A stretch of 64,000 nt of DNA from Stenotrophomonas koreensis (GCF_001431525.1 NZ_LDJH01000002.1:1-64000); one strand, 5' to 3'; positions 18,240 to 27,938 are shown, numbered from the stretch's first letter. Notes: generated from the sequence alone by a model not told the origin. A program made the numbers and translations.

Positions 18240-19576
18240 AAGCCTTGATGTTGACTGCCTTGTTGCTGCCTGGCCTGGCGCTTGGCCAGGACCTGCGCGA
18301 GGACCTGGACCGGCAGTGGCCCCTGCAGCCGAGCGCGGCGGCCCAAGCCATCCAGCAGGTGGCGTTGACCCCGGCCGTGTATGCCGGCATTGCCCGCCAC
18401 GATGCCAGTGACCTGCTGGTGCTCGATGCCAATGGGCTGCAGCTGCCGGCCAATCTGCAGGCCGCTGCCGAGCAGCCGATGGCGGCACAGTGGCGCAGCC
18501 TGCCGTGGTTCGTGCTGCCGGGCAGTCCGGCCGGCCAGGGCGATGACCTGAGTGTGCTGGTACGGCGCGATGCGCACGGGCGCGTGACCGATGTACTCAA
18601 CCGCCTCCAGGCACCAGCGGCGTCCGCCACGCCAACGCGCTGGCTGGTCGATGCCAGCGCGTTGCCCGATGGCGCACGACAGATCCGCCTGGACTGGGAC
18701 CGTTCCAGCACGGCGCTGCAACTGGTCGTGCAGGTGGAGGGCAGTGATGACCTGCGCCAATGGCGCATGCTGCAGCCGCGTGCCGAGCTGGTGGCGGTGG
18801 AGCAGGGAGACAGACAGCTGGCGCAGATGCAGTTGACCCTGGCTGGCGGTGCACGTTATCTGCGGCTGCAGCCGCTGGATGGCGGCCAGTTGAGCGCGTT
18901 GACCGCCATCCAGGCGCGGTTGCCCGATGCCGCCAGCGTGCCTGCCGACCTGCAGTGGCGCGAACTGACAGCGCAGTCGCACACACCCGATGGCTGGCTG
19001 TTCCAGCTGGACGGGCGCTATCCGGTCAGTGCCGTGCGGGTGGTGGTGGAGGGCAACAGCGCGGTGCGCTGGCGCCTGAGCAGCCGTGAGGATGACCGGC
19101 AGACCTGGCAGCTGCGTGCCGGGCCCTGGCTGTCTTACCAGCTGGACAGCACCGACAGTGTGGCCGAGCCATTGCTGCAGGCCGGGGTGCGTGACCGCCA
19201 GTGGCGGCTGCAGGCCGAGTCCGGTGCGCCCGGGGCGACGCCGACGCTGATGCTGGGCTACCGGCCCGAGCGATTGCTGTGGATGCTGCAGGGAACCGCG
19301 CCCTACAGCCTGGCGGCCGGCAGCAGCCGGGTGCAGCGTGCGGCGGCTCCGGTCAATGACACCCTGCTGATCATGCAGCAGCGCCATGGGCCCGCATGGC
19401 AGCCCGGTGTTGCCAGCCTGGGCGAGGAGCAGGTGTTGGCCGGGCTGGCGGCTCTTCGGCCGCCCCGTGACTGGTCCACCATGGTGCTGTGGGCCGTGCT
19501 GTTGGTCGGCGCGCTGTTGGTGGCCGGTTTGGGCCTGAACCTGCTGCGCCGGCACCGCGATACCGACGCAGACTGA
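18236..19576 (+). CDS. DUF3999 domain-containing envelope protein
   Basis: A 446-residue protein with a signal peptide (MKALMLTALLLPGLALG) and a long beta-rich periplasmic part. A single C-terminal membrane helix (about 417-440, MVLWAVLLVGALLVAGLGLN) and a basic tail follow, the layout of DUF3999. GGAGAA sits six bases before the ATG, and the start overlaps the DUF2339 stop by four bases. It probably forms a complex with that membrane protein, but no enzymatic motif is visible and the function is unknown. Confidence 0.88.
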   Translation: MKALMLTALLLPGLALGQDLREDLDRQWPLQPSAAAQAIQQVALTPAVYAGIARHDASDLLVLDANGLQLPANLQAAAEQPMAAQWRSLPWFVLPGSPAGQGDDLSVLVRRDAHGRVTDVLNRLQAPAASATPTRWLVDASALPDGARQIRLDWDRSSTALQLVVQVEGSDDLRQWRMLQPRAELVAVEQGDRQLAQMQLTLAGGARYLRLQPLDGGQLSALTAIQARLPDAASVPADLQWRELTAQSHTPDGWLFQLDGRYPVSAVRVVVEGNSAVRWRLSSREDDRQTWQLRAGPWLSYQLDSTDSVAEPLLQAGVRDRQWRLQAESGAPGATPTLMLGYRPERLLWMLQGTAPYSLAAGSSRVQRAAAPVNDTLLIMQQRHGPAWQPGVASLGEEQVLAGLAALRPPRDWSTMVLWAVLLVGALLVAGLGLNLLRRHRDTDAD

Positions 19577-19595
19577 CCGCCAGCGCCATTGGGAG

Positions 19596-19618
19596 ATGGG
19601 GTGGACTGGCCACCCCAT
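19596..19618. terminator. Hairpin between convergent genes
   Basis: A perfect 9-bp hairpin (ATGGGGTGG / CCACCCCAT, loop ACTGG) lies in the 57-base gap between the converging DUF3999 and pirin genes. It lacks a T run, so it is a weak or Rho-assisted terminator. Confidence 0.5.
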
Positions 19619-19633
19619 GATCGGATCTGCGGC

Positions 19634-20686
19634 TCAGCTGGCCGGTGGGTAGTCCGCCTCGCTGCTGCCCGGATAGCGTGCAAAGCGCTGCTGGCCCGGG
19701 GCATGCACCGGGCCGGGTTCGGGCCATGGCCAGCCGCCGAACTGGGTGCGGCCAAAGTCCACCCGGGCCTGCCACAGCTCCTGCTCGGTGTTCATCACGA
19801 ATGGACCCATCGCCGCCACCGGTGCGCGGATCGGCACCCCCTGCAGCAGCATCACCCGGGCCTCGTCGGCACCGTCGTTGTGCAGCTCGATCGTGCTGGC
19901 GGCATCCACTTCGTACAGTTCCTGGCCCTGCGAGGGCACGCCGTTCACACGGATCTGGGTGCCGTAGTGGAAATACAGGGTGCGCAGGCTGCGCACATCG
20001 CGCGCCGCCGGCAGGGTGATGCTGGCCCCCGGCTCCAGGATCACCAGCCAGATCGCCACGTCGGTATCGGGACGGGCCGCCCAGGACGATGGCGGCGGGG
20101 CGGGCGGCACCAGTTCCGGGCCCTGTTCCACCGGGGTGTAGGCGCCGGCAACAACGGTGACCGTGGCGGTGGCACCAGTGGCATTGCGGTGGCGGTAATG
20201 CGGAATGGTCGGTGACCACAGCATCTTGAATGCGGCCGGTGCCATCTTGTCTTCCGGCGGCAGGTTGAGCCAGATCTGGTACAGGTCCAGTGGGTTGTCG
20301 GCATTGGCGCTGGCCAGCGGGAACATTTCCGAATGCATTACGCCGCCGCCGGCGGTCAGCCACTGCACATCGCCCTGGCCGTAGCGGGCAGTGGCGCCGA
20401 GAGAGTCGGCGTGGTCGACCAGGCCGGTCTTGGCCACGGTCACCGTTTCAAAGCCGCGGTGCGGGTGGGCCGGAAAGCCCGGAATCGGCGCGCCGTGGTA
20501 CAGGCTGAAGCCATCCCGGCCGGAAAAGTCACTGCCCAGGTCGCGGCCGCGCAGATGATGCCGGGGCACGCCCTGGGCGCCGTCACTGGCCGGGTAGGCA
20601 TCCAGATGGAAGGCGCAGAACAGGAACGGGTCGGCCGCCGGCCAGGGGGAGGACAGGGGTTTGCGCGCGCGGATCGGGTTGCTCAT
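19634..20686 (-). CDS. Pirin family protein
   Basis: A 350-residue bicupin protein. The N-terminal pirin cupin carries the metal-binding segment [12 protein letters not shown] and the later HSE of GGGVMHSEM, which supply the His/Glu ligands. A C-terminal pirin domain (about 220-330) follows. Bacterial pirins include quercetin dioxygenases and regulators of pyruvate metabolism; the role cannot be fixed here. The gene is monocistronic in appearance and converges on the DUF3999 gene. Confidence 0.92.
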   Translation of the reverse strand: MSNPIRARKPLSSPWPAADPFLFCAFHLDAYPASDGAQGVPRHHLRGRDLGSDFSGRDGFSLYHGAPIPGFPAHPHRGFETVTVAKTGLVDHADSLGATARYGQGDVQWLTAGGGVMHSEMFPLASANADNPLDLYQIWLNLPPEDKMAPAAFKMLWSPTIPHYRHRNATGATATVTVVAGAYTPVEQGPELVPPAPPPSSWAARPDTDVAIWLVILEPGASITLPAARDVRSLRTLYFHYGTQIRVNGVPSQGQELYEVDAASTIELHNDGADEARVMLLQGVPIRAPVAAMGPFVMNTEQELWQARVDFGRTQFGGWPWPEPGPVHAPGQQRFARYPGSSEADYPPAS

Positions 20687-20784
20687 GTTCTCTCCAGTGC
20701 AGCCGGCAGGCAGCGCCGGGTCGGGACAAGGCCATCTGCCCGCGGGCAGGCTGCCTGCCGCGGCTCATGGCGCTGCTGCATTAT

Positions 20785-21342
20785 TCACTGTGCGATGAAG
20801 TCCTGCGCCAGCAGCCCGTAGATCACACTGTCGCAGGCTTCGCCATTGACCAGCCAGCGCTGCCGCAGCAGGCCCTCGCGCACGAAGCCGAACTTCTCCA
20901 CCAGCCGGCACGAGCGCAGGTTGCGTGGGTCGATATCGGCCTCGATCCGGCGCAGGCCCAGCTCTTGCAGCGCATGACCCAGCACCAGCTGCAGCGCTTC
21001 GCTGGCCAGCCCGCGGCCCTGCCAGTCGGTGTGCAGGCTGTAGCCGATCTCGGCGCGGCCCTGTTCGCGGTTGAAGGCAAATACGGCCACCGTGCCGATC
21101 AGCAGGTCGCTGCTGCGCTCGGCAATGGCCCAGACCAGGATGTCCTGTTCGCGGCGCTGGCGGATGATTTCCTCCACCTTGGCCTGTGCCTGTGCCAGCT
21201 GGGTCCAGGCCGGATAGCTCCAGTAGCGCATCACCTGCGGGTCGGAATGGATCGCATACAGCGCCAGCGCATCGTTGTGGTTGACCTCGCGCAGGTGCAG
21301 TCGGGGGCCGTGCAATTGCGGTTGTGGCAGGCGGTGGCTCAT
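20785..21342 (-). CDS. GNAT family N-acetyltransferase (RimJ/RimL-like)
   Basis: A 185-residue acetyltransferase of the GNAT fold. The beta-4/acetyl-CoA segment is visible as [18 protein letters not shown] (the QGRGLA loop), and [21 protein letters not shown] is the typical RimJ/RimL ending. Substrates in this group range from ribosomal protein N-termini to amino acids or aminoglycosides; this one is undetermined. The ATG at 21342 has AGGAG about nine bases upstream. The frame stays open far upstream through the antisense of pgk, but that part is not coding. It is divergent from pgk, separated by 81 bases. Confidence 0.9.
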   Translation of the reverse strand: MSHRLPQPQLHGPRLHLREVNHNDALALYAIHSDPQVMRYWSYPAWTQLAQAQAKVEEIIRQRREQDILVWAIAERSSDLLIGTVAVFAFNREQGRAEIGYSLHTDWQGRGLASEALQLVLGHALQELGLRRIEADIDPRNLRSCRLVEKFGFVREGLLRQRWLVNGEACDSVIYGLLAQDFIAQ

Positions 21343-21423
21343 CGCGGTGGCTCCTGTGGTTTGCCCGAACCGGTGGCGCAGGCGAAAATGGCGTTTTCCT
21401 ACCTTCGTGAAGTAGATCCTGCC

Positions 21424-22602
21424 ATGTCCATCGTTCGCATGACTGACCTCGACCTCGCCGGCAAGCGCGTGCTGATCCGCCAGGATCTGAACGTACCGAT
21501 CAACGAGGCCGGGCAGATCACTTCCGAGCAGCGCATCAGCGCCTCGCTGCCGACCATCCGCCTGGCCCTGGACAAGGGCGCGGCGGTGATGGTGACCTCG
21601 CACCTGGGCCGCCCAAAGGAAGGGCAGTGGAGTGCAGCCGATTCGCTGGCCCCGGTCGCCGCGCGCCTGTCCGAGCTGCTCGGGGTGGAGGTGCCGCTGG
21701 TCAAGGACTGGGTCGATGGCGTCCAGGTCGCCCCGGGCCAGGTCGTGCTGCTGGAAAACTGCCGCATGAACGTGGGTGAGAAGGCCGACGATGAAGCGCT
21801 GTCGAAGAAGTACGCCGCGCTGTGCGATGTGTTCGTGATGGACGCCTTCGGTACCGCCCACCGCGCCCAGGCCTCGACCCATGGCGTGATCCGGTTTGCC
21901 CCGGTGGCCGCCGGTGGCCCGCTGCTGATGGCCGAGCTGGACGCGCTGGACAAGGCGCTGACCGCCCCGGCCCGCCCGTTGCTGGCGATCGTGGCCGGCT
22001 CCAAGGTCTCCACCAAGCTGGAGCTGCTCTCCAGCCTGGTCGGCAAGGTCGACCAGCTGATCGTCGGTGGCGGTATCGCCAACACCTTCATCGCCGCCGC
22101 CGGGCACAGCGTGGGCAAGTCGCTGGTGGAGCTGGACCTGCTCGATACCGCGCGCCAGATCGTCGCCGATGCGCAGGCCCGTAGCGCGGCCATCCCGCTG
22201 CCGACCGACGTGGTCGTCGCTCCCGCTTTCGCCGCCGATGCCCCGGCCACGATCAAGCCGGTGGACCAGGTCGGTGCCGAGGACATGATCCTGGACATCG
22301 GCCCGGATACCGCCGCCGCCTATGCCGCGCTGATCGCCAAGGCCGGCACCGTGGTCTGGAACGGGCCGGTCGGTGTGTTCGAGTTCGACGCCTTCGGCCA
22401 CGGCACCGAGGCGCTGGCGCGCGCCATTGCCGCTTCCAAGGCTTTCTCGATCGCCGGTGGTGGCGACACCCTGGCCGCGGTGGACAAGTACGCCATCGCC
22501 GACCAGGTCAGCTACATCTCCACCGGCGGCGGCGCGTTCCTTGAGTTCCTGGAAGGCAAGACCCTGCCGGCGGTTGCGGCGCTGGCTGCACGCGGCGGCT
22601 GA
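21424..22602 (+). CDS. pgk: Phosphoglycerate kinase
   Basis: A 392-residue two-domain kinase transferring phosphate from 1,3-bisphosphoglycerate to ADP. The N-domain substrate region ([31 protein letters not shown]) and the C-domain nucleotide signature ([23 protein letters not shown]) are present. The N-domain reads ENCRMN where many homologues have ENxRF. The ATG at 21424 gives [16 protein letters not shown]; a second in-frame ATG 15 bases later is possible. It lies with gap, pyk and fba in the same stretch of chromosome but each has its own signals. Confidence 0.97.
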   Translation: MSIVRMTDLDLAGKRVLIRQDLNVPINEAGQITSEQRISASLPTIRLALDKGAAVMVTSHLGRPKEGQWSAADSLAPVAARLSELLGVEVPLVKDWVDGVQVAPGQVVLLENCRMNVGEKADDEALSKKYAALCDVFVMDAFGTAHRAQASTHGVIRFAPVAAGGPLLMAELDALDKALTAPARPLLAIVAGSKVSTKLELLSSLVGKVDQLIVGGGIANTFIAAAGHSVGKSLVELDLLDTARQIVADAQARSAAIPLPTDVVVAPAFAADAPATIKPVDQVGAEDMILDIGPDTAAAYAALIAKAGTVVWNGPVGVFEFDAFGHGTEALARAIAASKAFSIAGGGDTLAAVDKYAIADQVSYISTGGGAFLEFLEGKTLPAVAALAARGG

Positions 22603-22640
22603 GTACATACCCGTCCACAGTGGACGGGCCATGCCACACA

Positions 22641-22672
22641 ACGGGCGGACCGCAGGGCCTGCCCGTTTTTTG
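22641..22672 (+). terminator. Terminator after pgk
   Basis: ACGGGC (22641-22646) pairs with GCCCGT (22661-22666) around a loop that can itself pair GG/CC, followed by six T. A separate perfect dyad, CCCGTCCACAGTGGACGGG (about 22610-22628), lies just before it. Confidence 0.8.
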
Positions 22673-22816
22673 TTGCCGCCAGCGCGGCATGCGCAGGGCG
22701 TGATCGCCGTGCTTGTGTCGCCGTCATTGCTCATCCAGTCTGGGCGTCCGATCAGGAACAGGCCTGATCAGGGGCATGTTTGATCAGCGGCACACTTGGC
22801 CAGGTGGGCAGTACCG

Positions 22817-23331
22817 ATGCGGTTGCAGGCAATAGGGATGGCGGTGGCATGTGTGGTGCTGGTGGCCTGTACCGGCAAGGCCGTGCGCACCGGGGTGCGC
22901 ACGAAATGATCCTGCCCGAGGGCGCGGAGCGCACGCAGGTGGAGGACAAGCAACAGTTCGTCATGGCAGTGCCTTACCGGCAGCCACTTCCCGCGTATCC
23001 GGCCGGGGTTACAGCGGTGGCGGCGCAACTGCCGGTCTGTGTGGAGTTTGTGGTTGGCGAAGACGGCGCGGCGCACTCACCGCGTCTGCTCGAAGGTGTG
23101 CCCGATTGCGTGGCGGCCAGCCAACCCGGCATTACCCCGTTCGTCGATGCCGCACTGGCGGCGGTGGCGCAGTGGCAGTTTTTCGGCGCCGGGATGTGTA
23201 CCTGGCAGCGCGAAGAAGCTGAGTGCAGTGATGGCCGTGCGCATGTGACCCCGTTGGCGATTCGCCTGTCCTACCGTTTCCGCTTCAGTGCGGGCACGCC
23301 GGGCCAACCGGTGGCGGTGGAAGCGCTGTAG
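22817..23331 (+). pseudogene. Small lipoprotein gene with an apparent frameshift
   Basis: The ATG at 22817 opens a lipoprotein signal (MRLQAIGMAVACVVLVAC, lipobox LVAC). The frame stops at a TGA after only 30 codons, at about 22907. One base out of register, the next frame continues with a coherent soluble protein to the TAG at 23331: EMILPEGAERTQVEDKQQ, VVGEDGAAHS, AALAAVAQWQFFGAGMC and a final RLSYRFRF. That tail resembles small TonB-C-like lipoproteins of xanthomonads. A single missing base near 22903 (within CGCACGAAATG) would restore one 171-172-residue lipoprotein. It may be a real lesion or a sequence error. The function of the intact family is not established. Confidence 0.6.
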
Positions 23332-23505
23332 TCCAGCGCAGTCGGTGCATATCGCCGGTGACCCACTGGGCAAGGCGCCCAGCGGGCGACGCCTGATCGA
23401 CACGGCTGTCGATATTGCCTTTTGCTGCCGCCATGCGGGGGCTGGCCCCGTTGCTGTTCTGGCCGCGCGTGCTAGCGTGATGCTCTGTCTTTACGAGCCT
23501 GCGCA

Positions 23506-24984
23506 ATGACCAATACCGCCCGTCGCACCCGCATTCTTGCCACCCTTGGCCCGGCCACCGATGCGCCGGGAGTGCTGGAGGCCTTGATCGCGGCCGGGGT
23601 CAATGCGGTGCGCCTGAACTTCAGCCACGGTGATCCGGCCGAGCAGGCCGCGCGCGCGGCGGCCGTACGTGCGGCCGCGGCGAAACTGGGCGCCGATGTC
23701 GGCATCCTGGCCGACCTGCCGGGGCCGAAGATCCGCATCGAACGCTTTGCCGGCGGCAAGGTCGCGCTGCGGGCCGGGCAGCGTTTCGACCTGGTGGCCG
23801 AGGCCGGCCTGGGCCCGGGCAATGACCGCCAGGTGGCGGTGAGCTACCTCGGCCTGCCGCAGGACGTGGCCACCGGCGATGTGCTGCTGCTGGATGATGG
23901 CCTGGTGCAGCTGCAGGTCAGCGCTGTGGACGGGGCGCGGATCATCACGCAGGTGCTCAACGATGGCGTGCTCTCCGACCGCAAGGGCCTGAACAAGCAG
24001 GGCGGCGGGCTCTCGCTGGGCGCGTTGACCGCGCGCGACGCCGAGCTGATTGCCTATGTCGCCGGGCTGGGGGTGGATTTCATCGCCGTGTCCTTCTGCC
24101 GCAATGCGCAGGACATGGTTGACGCGCGCGCGCTGGCACGTGCGGCCGGCAGCGATGCGGCGCTGGTGGCCAAGATCGAGCGCACCGAGGCGGTGGAAAA
24201 TCTCGAGCAGATCATTGCCGCCAGTGATGTGGTGATGGTGGCCCGCGGCGACCTCGGCGTGGAAATCGGCGATGCCCAGTTGCCGGGCCTGCAGAAGAAA
24301 ATCATCAAGGCCGCGCTGGCCGGCAACAAGGTGGTGATCACCGCCACCCAGATGCTGCAATCGATGGTCGAGTCCCCGCTGCCGACCCGGGCCGAGGTGC
24401 TGGACGTGGCCAACGCGGTGCTCGATGGCACCGATGCGGTGATGCTCTCGGCCGAGACCGCCGCCGGTGCCTGGCCGGTCAAGTCGGTGGAGGCGATGCA
24501 CCGCATCTGCGCCGGGGCCGAAAGCCAGTTCGAGATGGACACCAATTTCGAGCAGGCCCAGCGTGGGCTGCAGCGCGCCGACCAGGCCATTGCCATGGCC
24601 ACCATGTTCCTGGCCGAGCACATCGACGTGCGCGCGATCGTGGCGATGACCGAGTCCGGCGGCACCGCGCGTTACCTGTCGCGCTTTCACGGTACCGCGC
24701 CGATCTATGCCATCACCGCCTCGGCGGCCGCGCGCCGGCGCATGGCCCTGATGAGCAATGTCTTTCCGGTCGAGCTGGACACCGGCGGGCTGAGCCCGCG
24801 GCAGGCGGCTCGCGCGGCCATTGCCCATCTCAGTGGCCAGCAGCGGCTGGGCGCCGGTGAGCGGGTGGTGTTCACCAGCGGCGAGAACATGGCCGTGCAC
24901 GGCTCGACCAACACCCTGCGGCTGCTGCAGGTGGGCAGCGATGGCCAGGCGGTCGGGCTGGAAAGCCTGCACGGCCCGGAGTGA
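23506..24984 (+). CDS. pyk: Pyruvate kinase
   Basis: A 492-residue glycolytic enzyme making pyruvate and ATP from phosphoenolpyruvate. The barrel motifs are clear: RILATLGPAT, RLNFSHGDP, DLPGPKIR, a catalytic Lys in KIERTEAVEN, VMVARGDLGVEI, and TATQMLQSM with DGTDAVMLSAETAAG. The C-terminal allosteric domain is complete (TESGGTARYLSRFH). The ATG at 23506 gives the usual short N-terminus. The gene is followed after 79 bases by class I aldolase with its own -10 box. Confidence 0.97.
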   Translation: MTNTARRTRILATLGPATDAPGVLEALIAAGVNAVRLNFSHGDPAEQAARAAAVRAAAAKLGADVGILADLPGPKIRIERFAGGKVALRAGQRFDLVAEAGLGPGNDRQVAVSYLGLPQDVATGDVLLLDDGLVQLQVSAVDGARIITQVLNDGVLSDRKGLNKQGGGLSLGALTARDAELIAYVAGLGVDFIAVSFCRNAQDMVDARALARAAGSDAALVAKIERTEAVENLEQIIAASDVVMVARGDLGVEIGDAQLPGLQKKIIKAALAGNKVVITATQMLQSMVESPLPTRAEVLDVANAVLDGTDAVMLSAETAAGAWPVKSVEAMHRICAGAESQFEMDTNFEQAQRGLQRADQAIAMATMFLAEHIDVRAIVAMTESGGTARYLSRFHGTAPIYAITASAAARRRMALMSNVFPVELDTGGLSPRQAARAAIAHLSGQQRLGAGERVVFTSGENMAVHGSTNTLRLLQVGSDGQAVGLESLHGPE

Positions 24985-25020
24985 ACGCGGCGGGGCGGGG
25001 CAAAGGCGGGCGGGGGCGGC

Positions 25021-25026
25021 TATAAT
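25021..25026 (+). promoter_or_regulatory. Consensus -10 box upstream of the aldolase gene
   Basis: TATAAT, a perfect sigma-70 -10 hexamer, stands 38 bases before the aldolase ATG in otherwise very GC-rich DNA. No good -35 hexamer is visible, so it may need an activator or an extended contact. Confidence 0.5.
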
Positions 25027-25063
25027 CGCCGCTTCCTTCGCACCCCGCCTTCCGAGAAACTCC

Positions 25064-26068
25064 ATGAGCATCGAACAGCTGGCTGAAACCGCACAGGCAA
25101 TGGTCGCCCCGGGCAAGGGCATCATCGCCATCGACGAATCCTCCGCCACCATTGCCAAGCGCTTTGCCGCCGTCGGCATTGAAAACACCGAGGAAAACCG
25201 CCGCGCCTACCGCGAGCTGCTGCTGACCACGCCCAAGCTCAATGAGTATGTTTCCGGCGCGATCCTGTTTGACGAGACCATCCGCCAGTCGACCAAGGAC
25301 GGCGTGCCGTTCGCCAAGTACATGGCCGACAACGGCATGATCCCGGGGATCAAGGTCGACAAGGGCGCCCACCCGCTGGCCGGCTGCCCGGGCGAGCTGG
25401 TGACCGAGGGTCTGGACGGCCTGCGCGAGCGCCTGAAGGAGTACTACAAGCTCGGCGCGCGTTTTGCCAAGTGGCGCGCGGTGATCAACATCGGTGAGTC
25501 CATGCCGTCGGGCACCTGCATCGACGCCAATGCCCATGCGCTGGCCCGTTACGCCGCGCTGTGCCAGGAATGCGGCCTGGTGCCGATGGTCGAGCCGGAA
25601 GTGATCATGGACGGCGACCACGACATCGAGACCTGCTACGAAGTCACCGAAGCGACCCTGCGCTCGCTGTTTGATGCCCTGTACGCCCAGAACGTGGTGC
25701 TGGAAGGCACCATCCTGAAGGCCTCGATGGTCATCCCGGGCAAGGATTGCGACGAGCAGGTGGACGTGGAAGAAGTGGCCGAAGCCACCGTGATGTGCCT
25801 GAAGTCCACCGTGCCGGCGATCCTGCCGGGTATCGTGTTCCTGTCCGGCGGCCAGAGCGACGAGCAGTCCACCGCGCACCTGAATGCGATGAACCAGCTG
25901 GACAAGCTGCCGTGGCCGCTGAGCTTCTCCTATGGCCGCGCGATGCAGCAGGCAGCACTGAAGCTGTGGGCCCAGGACATGAGCGGCAACTACGCCAAGG
26001 CCCAGGCCACCGTGTACGAGCGCGCCAAGGCCAACGGCCTGGCCGCGCTGGGCAAGTGGGAAGGCTGA
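25064..26068 (+). CDS. Fructose-bisphosphate aldolase class I
   Basis: A 334-residue class I (Schiff-base) aldolase cleaving fructose-1,6-bisphosphate. The Schiff-base Lys is K219 in EGTILKASMVIPG. Other family features are KGIIAIDESSATIAKRF, EPEVIMDGDHDIETC and FLSGGQSDEQSTAHLNAMN. It is the eukaryote-like class I type found in xanthomonads, not the metal-dependent class II enzyme. The ATG at 25064 is the canonical start, and a terminator follows directly. It is expected to act in both glycolysis and gluconeogenesis. Confidence 0.96.
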   Translation: MSIEQLAETAQAMVAPGKGIIAIDESSATIAKRFAAVGIENTEENRRAYRELLLTTPKLNEYVSGAILFDETIRQSTKDGVPFAKYMADNGMIPGIKVDKGAHPLAGCPGELVTEGLDGLRERLKEYYKLGARFAKWRAVINIGESMPSGTCIDANAHALARYAALCQECGLVPMVEPEVIMDGDHDIETCYEVTEATLRSLFDALYAQNVVLEGTILKASMVIPGKDCDEQVDVEEVAEATVMCLKSTVPAILPGIVFLSGGQSDEQSTAHLNAMNQLDKLPWPLSFSYGRAMQQAALKLWAQDMSGNYAKAQATVYERAKANGLAALGKWEG

Positions 26069-26092
26069 TTCCGCCTGCCGTTGTGGTCTGAC

Positions 26093-26121
26093 AAAAACGC
26101 CGGCCTTGCGCCGGCGTTTTT
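26093..26121 (+). terminator. Terminator after the aldolase gene
   Basis: A CGCCGGC/GCCGGCG stem with loop CTTGC is flanked by AAAAA and TTTTT, so it works in both directions between converging genes. Confidence 0.93.
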
Positions 26122-26135
26122 GCTTGTACCGGTGG

Positions 26136-26741
26136 CTACTGCGGGAAAGCCAGATGCAGGCCGGGCAGGGGGCGCAGCAGGGGTGGTGCGGTCACCGCTT
26201 CGGCCGGTGGGCTGCCGCTGGCCTCGCGCAGGGCCTGTTGCAGTGCCTGCACGGTGCTGGCGTTGTAGCCGGTCAGGATGACCCGCAGCGGCAGTGCGTG
26301 GCTGCGCAGCCAGCTGCTGCATTCGGCCACCGCAATCCGCGCGGCCTGGTGCAGCGGAAAGCCATAGGCGCCGCAGCTGATGGCTGGAAACGCGATCGAC
26401 TCCAGCCCCAGCTGCTCGGCCTGCTGCAGGCTTTTCCAGTAACAGTTGGCCAGCAGTGCGGCCTCGTCACGGTTGCCGCCCTGCCAGACCGGGCCGACCG
26501 TGTGCAGCACATGCCGTGCGCGCAGGCCGTGGCCGGCGGTGACCCGGACTTCCCCGGGCATGCAGCGCACATCGGGGCGGACTTCGGGCAATGCTCGGCA
26601 TTCGGCCAGCAGGCCGGGGCCGGCAGCACGGTGGATGGCCCTGTCCACGCCGCCGCCGCCGAGCAGCGAGGCGGTGGCCGCAGTGACGATGGCGTCCACG
26701 GCCAGGACGGTGATGTCGGTATGCCGGATCTCGATAGTCAT
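26136..26741 (-). CDS. Macrodomain protein (YmdB/MacroD-like) with altered active-site asparagines
   Basis: A 201-residue protein of the macrodomain fold, which binds ADP-ribose and in YmdB/MacroD members hydrolyses O-acetyl-ADP-ribose or mono-ADP-ribosyl links. The glycine loop LLGGGGVDRAIHRAAGPGL (with D33), HTVGPVWQGG and FPAISCGAYGFP are well conserved. The usual VNAAN motif is VTAAT here (T20, T23), so the conserved Asn pair, including the catalytic one, is missing. Activity may be changed or lost. The ATG at 26741 gives the conserved N-terminus MTIEIRHTDITVL; an in-frame ATG at 26795 is possible but not conserved. Confidence 0.88.
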   Translation of the reverse strand: MTIEIRHTDITVLAVDAIVTAATASLLGGGGVDRAIHRAAGPGLLAECRALPEVRPDVRCMPGEVRVTAGHGLRARHVLHTVGPVWQGGNRDEAALLANCYWKSLQQAEQLGLESIAFPAISCGAYGFPLHQAARIAVAECSSWLRSHALPLRVILTGYNASTVQALQQALREASGSPPAEAVTAPPLLRPLPGLHLAFPQ

Positions 26742-26843
26742 GGGGGCATTTAAGGCTGCCCGGGATGATTGCGATGTGACAGTTTTTTCAGTCATGCCGA
26801 CAGCGTGATGGTGCGCGGTCTCACCGCTTGCGACCAGCGCTAA

Positions 26844-26863
26844 AGGCCGCCTTGCGGCGGCCT
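26844..26863 (-). terminator. Weak terminator after cysK
   Basis: A perfect 8-bp stem (AGGCCGCC / GGCGGCCT, loop TTGC) lies 24 bases past the cysK stop. On the minus strand only TTTA follows, so efficiency is uncertain. Confidence 0.55.
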
Positions 26864-26887
26864 GTGAGCTTGCTGAACAGGGGCAGG

Positions 26888-27847
26888 TCAGGGCAGGCCG
26901 GCCAGCCAGTCGTCGTCGGAACCGTCGTTGATGTCGGCAAACAACGGGGTGGAGAAGTAACGCTCGCCGGTATCGGGCAGCATGGCCAGCAGCACCGAGC
27001 CTTCGGCAGCCTCGGCAGCCACTTCCAGCGCGGTGGCGATGGTCGCACCGGCACTGATGCCAACGAAAATGCCCTCTTCGGCGGCCAGCTGGCGGGCGGT
27101 CTGGATGGCCTTGTCATCGCTGATCGCGCGCAGCTGGTGATACACCTGCCGGTCGATGACATCGGGCACGAAATCCGGGGTCCAGCCCTGGATCTTGTGC
27201 GGGCTGAAGTCGTGGCCGGCGAGCAGGGCCGCACCGGCCGGTTCGGTGGCGATGATCTGGGTGTCCGGGCGGGCGGCGCGCAGCATCTGGCCGACCCCGG
27301 TCAGGGTGCCGCCGGTGCCCCAGCCGGAAACGAAGTAGTCCAGCCGCTTGCCGGCAAAATCACGCAGGATTTCGGCGGCAGTGGTCTGCCGGTGGAAGGC
27401 CGGGTTGGCCGGGTTGGCAAACTGGCTGGCCAGGAACCAGCCATGCTCGGCAGCCAGCTCGCGCGCCCGCCGCACCATGCCGGTGCCGCGCTCGGCGGCC
27501 GGGGTCAGGATCACCTTGGCGCCGTAGGCGCGCATCAGCTTGCGCCGCTCCACCGAGAAGGTTTCCACCATCGTGGCGACGAACTTGTAGCCGCGCGCGG
27601 CGGCCACCATGGCCAGGGCCACGCCGGTGTTGCCCGAAGTGGCTTCGACAATGGTGTCGCCGGGCTTTAGCAGGCCGCGCTTTTCCGCGTCCAGGATGAT
27701 CGCCAGTGCCAGCCGGTCCTTGACCGAGCCGGCCGGGTTGAAGGATTCAACCTTGGCGTACAGGCTGACGTGCGCCGGCGCAATGCGGTTGAGCTTGACC
27801 ACCGGGGTGTCGCCGATGGTGTCCAGGATGGAGTCGTAGATAGCCAT
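26888..27847 (-). CDS. cysK: Cysteine synthase (O-acetylserine sulfhydrylase)
   Basis: A 319-residue PLP enzyme forming L-cysteine from O-acetylserine and sulfide. The PLP Lys is K43 in NPAGSVKDR, the substrate loop TSGNTG is at 70-75, and the phosphate-binding GTGGTLTG and C-terminal GISAGA segments are present. Length and all motifs are standard. It is divergent from a CysB-type regulator, and a candidate CysB site lies in the intergenic region, as expected for control by sulfur supply. Confidence 0.96.
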   Translation of the reverse strand: MAIYDSILDTIGDTPVVKLNRIAPAHVSLYAKVESFNPAGSVKDRLALAIILDAEKRGLLKPGDTIVEATSGNTGVALAMVAAARGYKFVATMVETFSVERRKLMRAYGAKVILTPAAERGTGMVRRARELAAEHGWFLASQFANPANPAFHRQTTAAEILRDFAGKRLDYFVSGWGTGGTLTGVGQMLRAARPDTQIIATEPAGAALLAGHDFSPHKIQGWTPDFVPDVIDRQVYHQLRAISDDKAIQTARQLAAEEGIFVGISAGATIATALEVAAEAAEGSVLLAMLPDTGERYFSTPLFADINDGSDDDWLAGLP

Positions 27848-27938
27848 GCAGTTTTCCCTAAGGCCGGGCCGGGGCCTGCAGTGTGCAGGTCAGGCCAGTG
27901 CGGGCAGGTGAGCGTTGCTTGGCAAGTTACGCCCGGGC

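Noticed and set aside
21343-22734. N-terminal extension of the GNAT gene through the antisense of pgk
   Set aside because: The GNAT domain starts at 21342 with a good ribosome-binding site; the extension is only pgk read backwards.
26742-26795. Longer start for the macrodomain protein
   Set aside because: The 18 extra residues are not family-like and lack a ribosome-binding site; kept only as an alternative.
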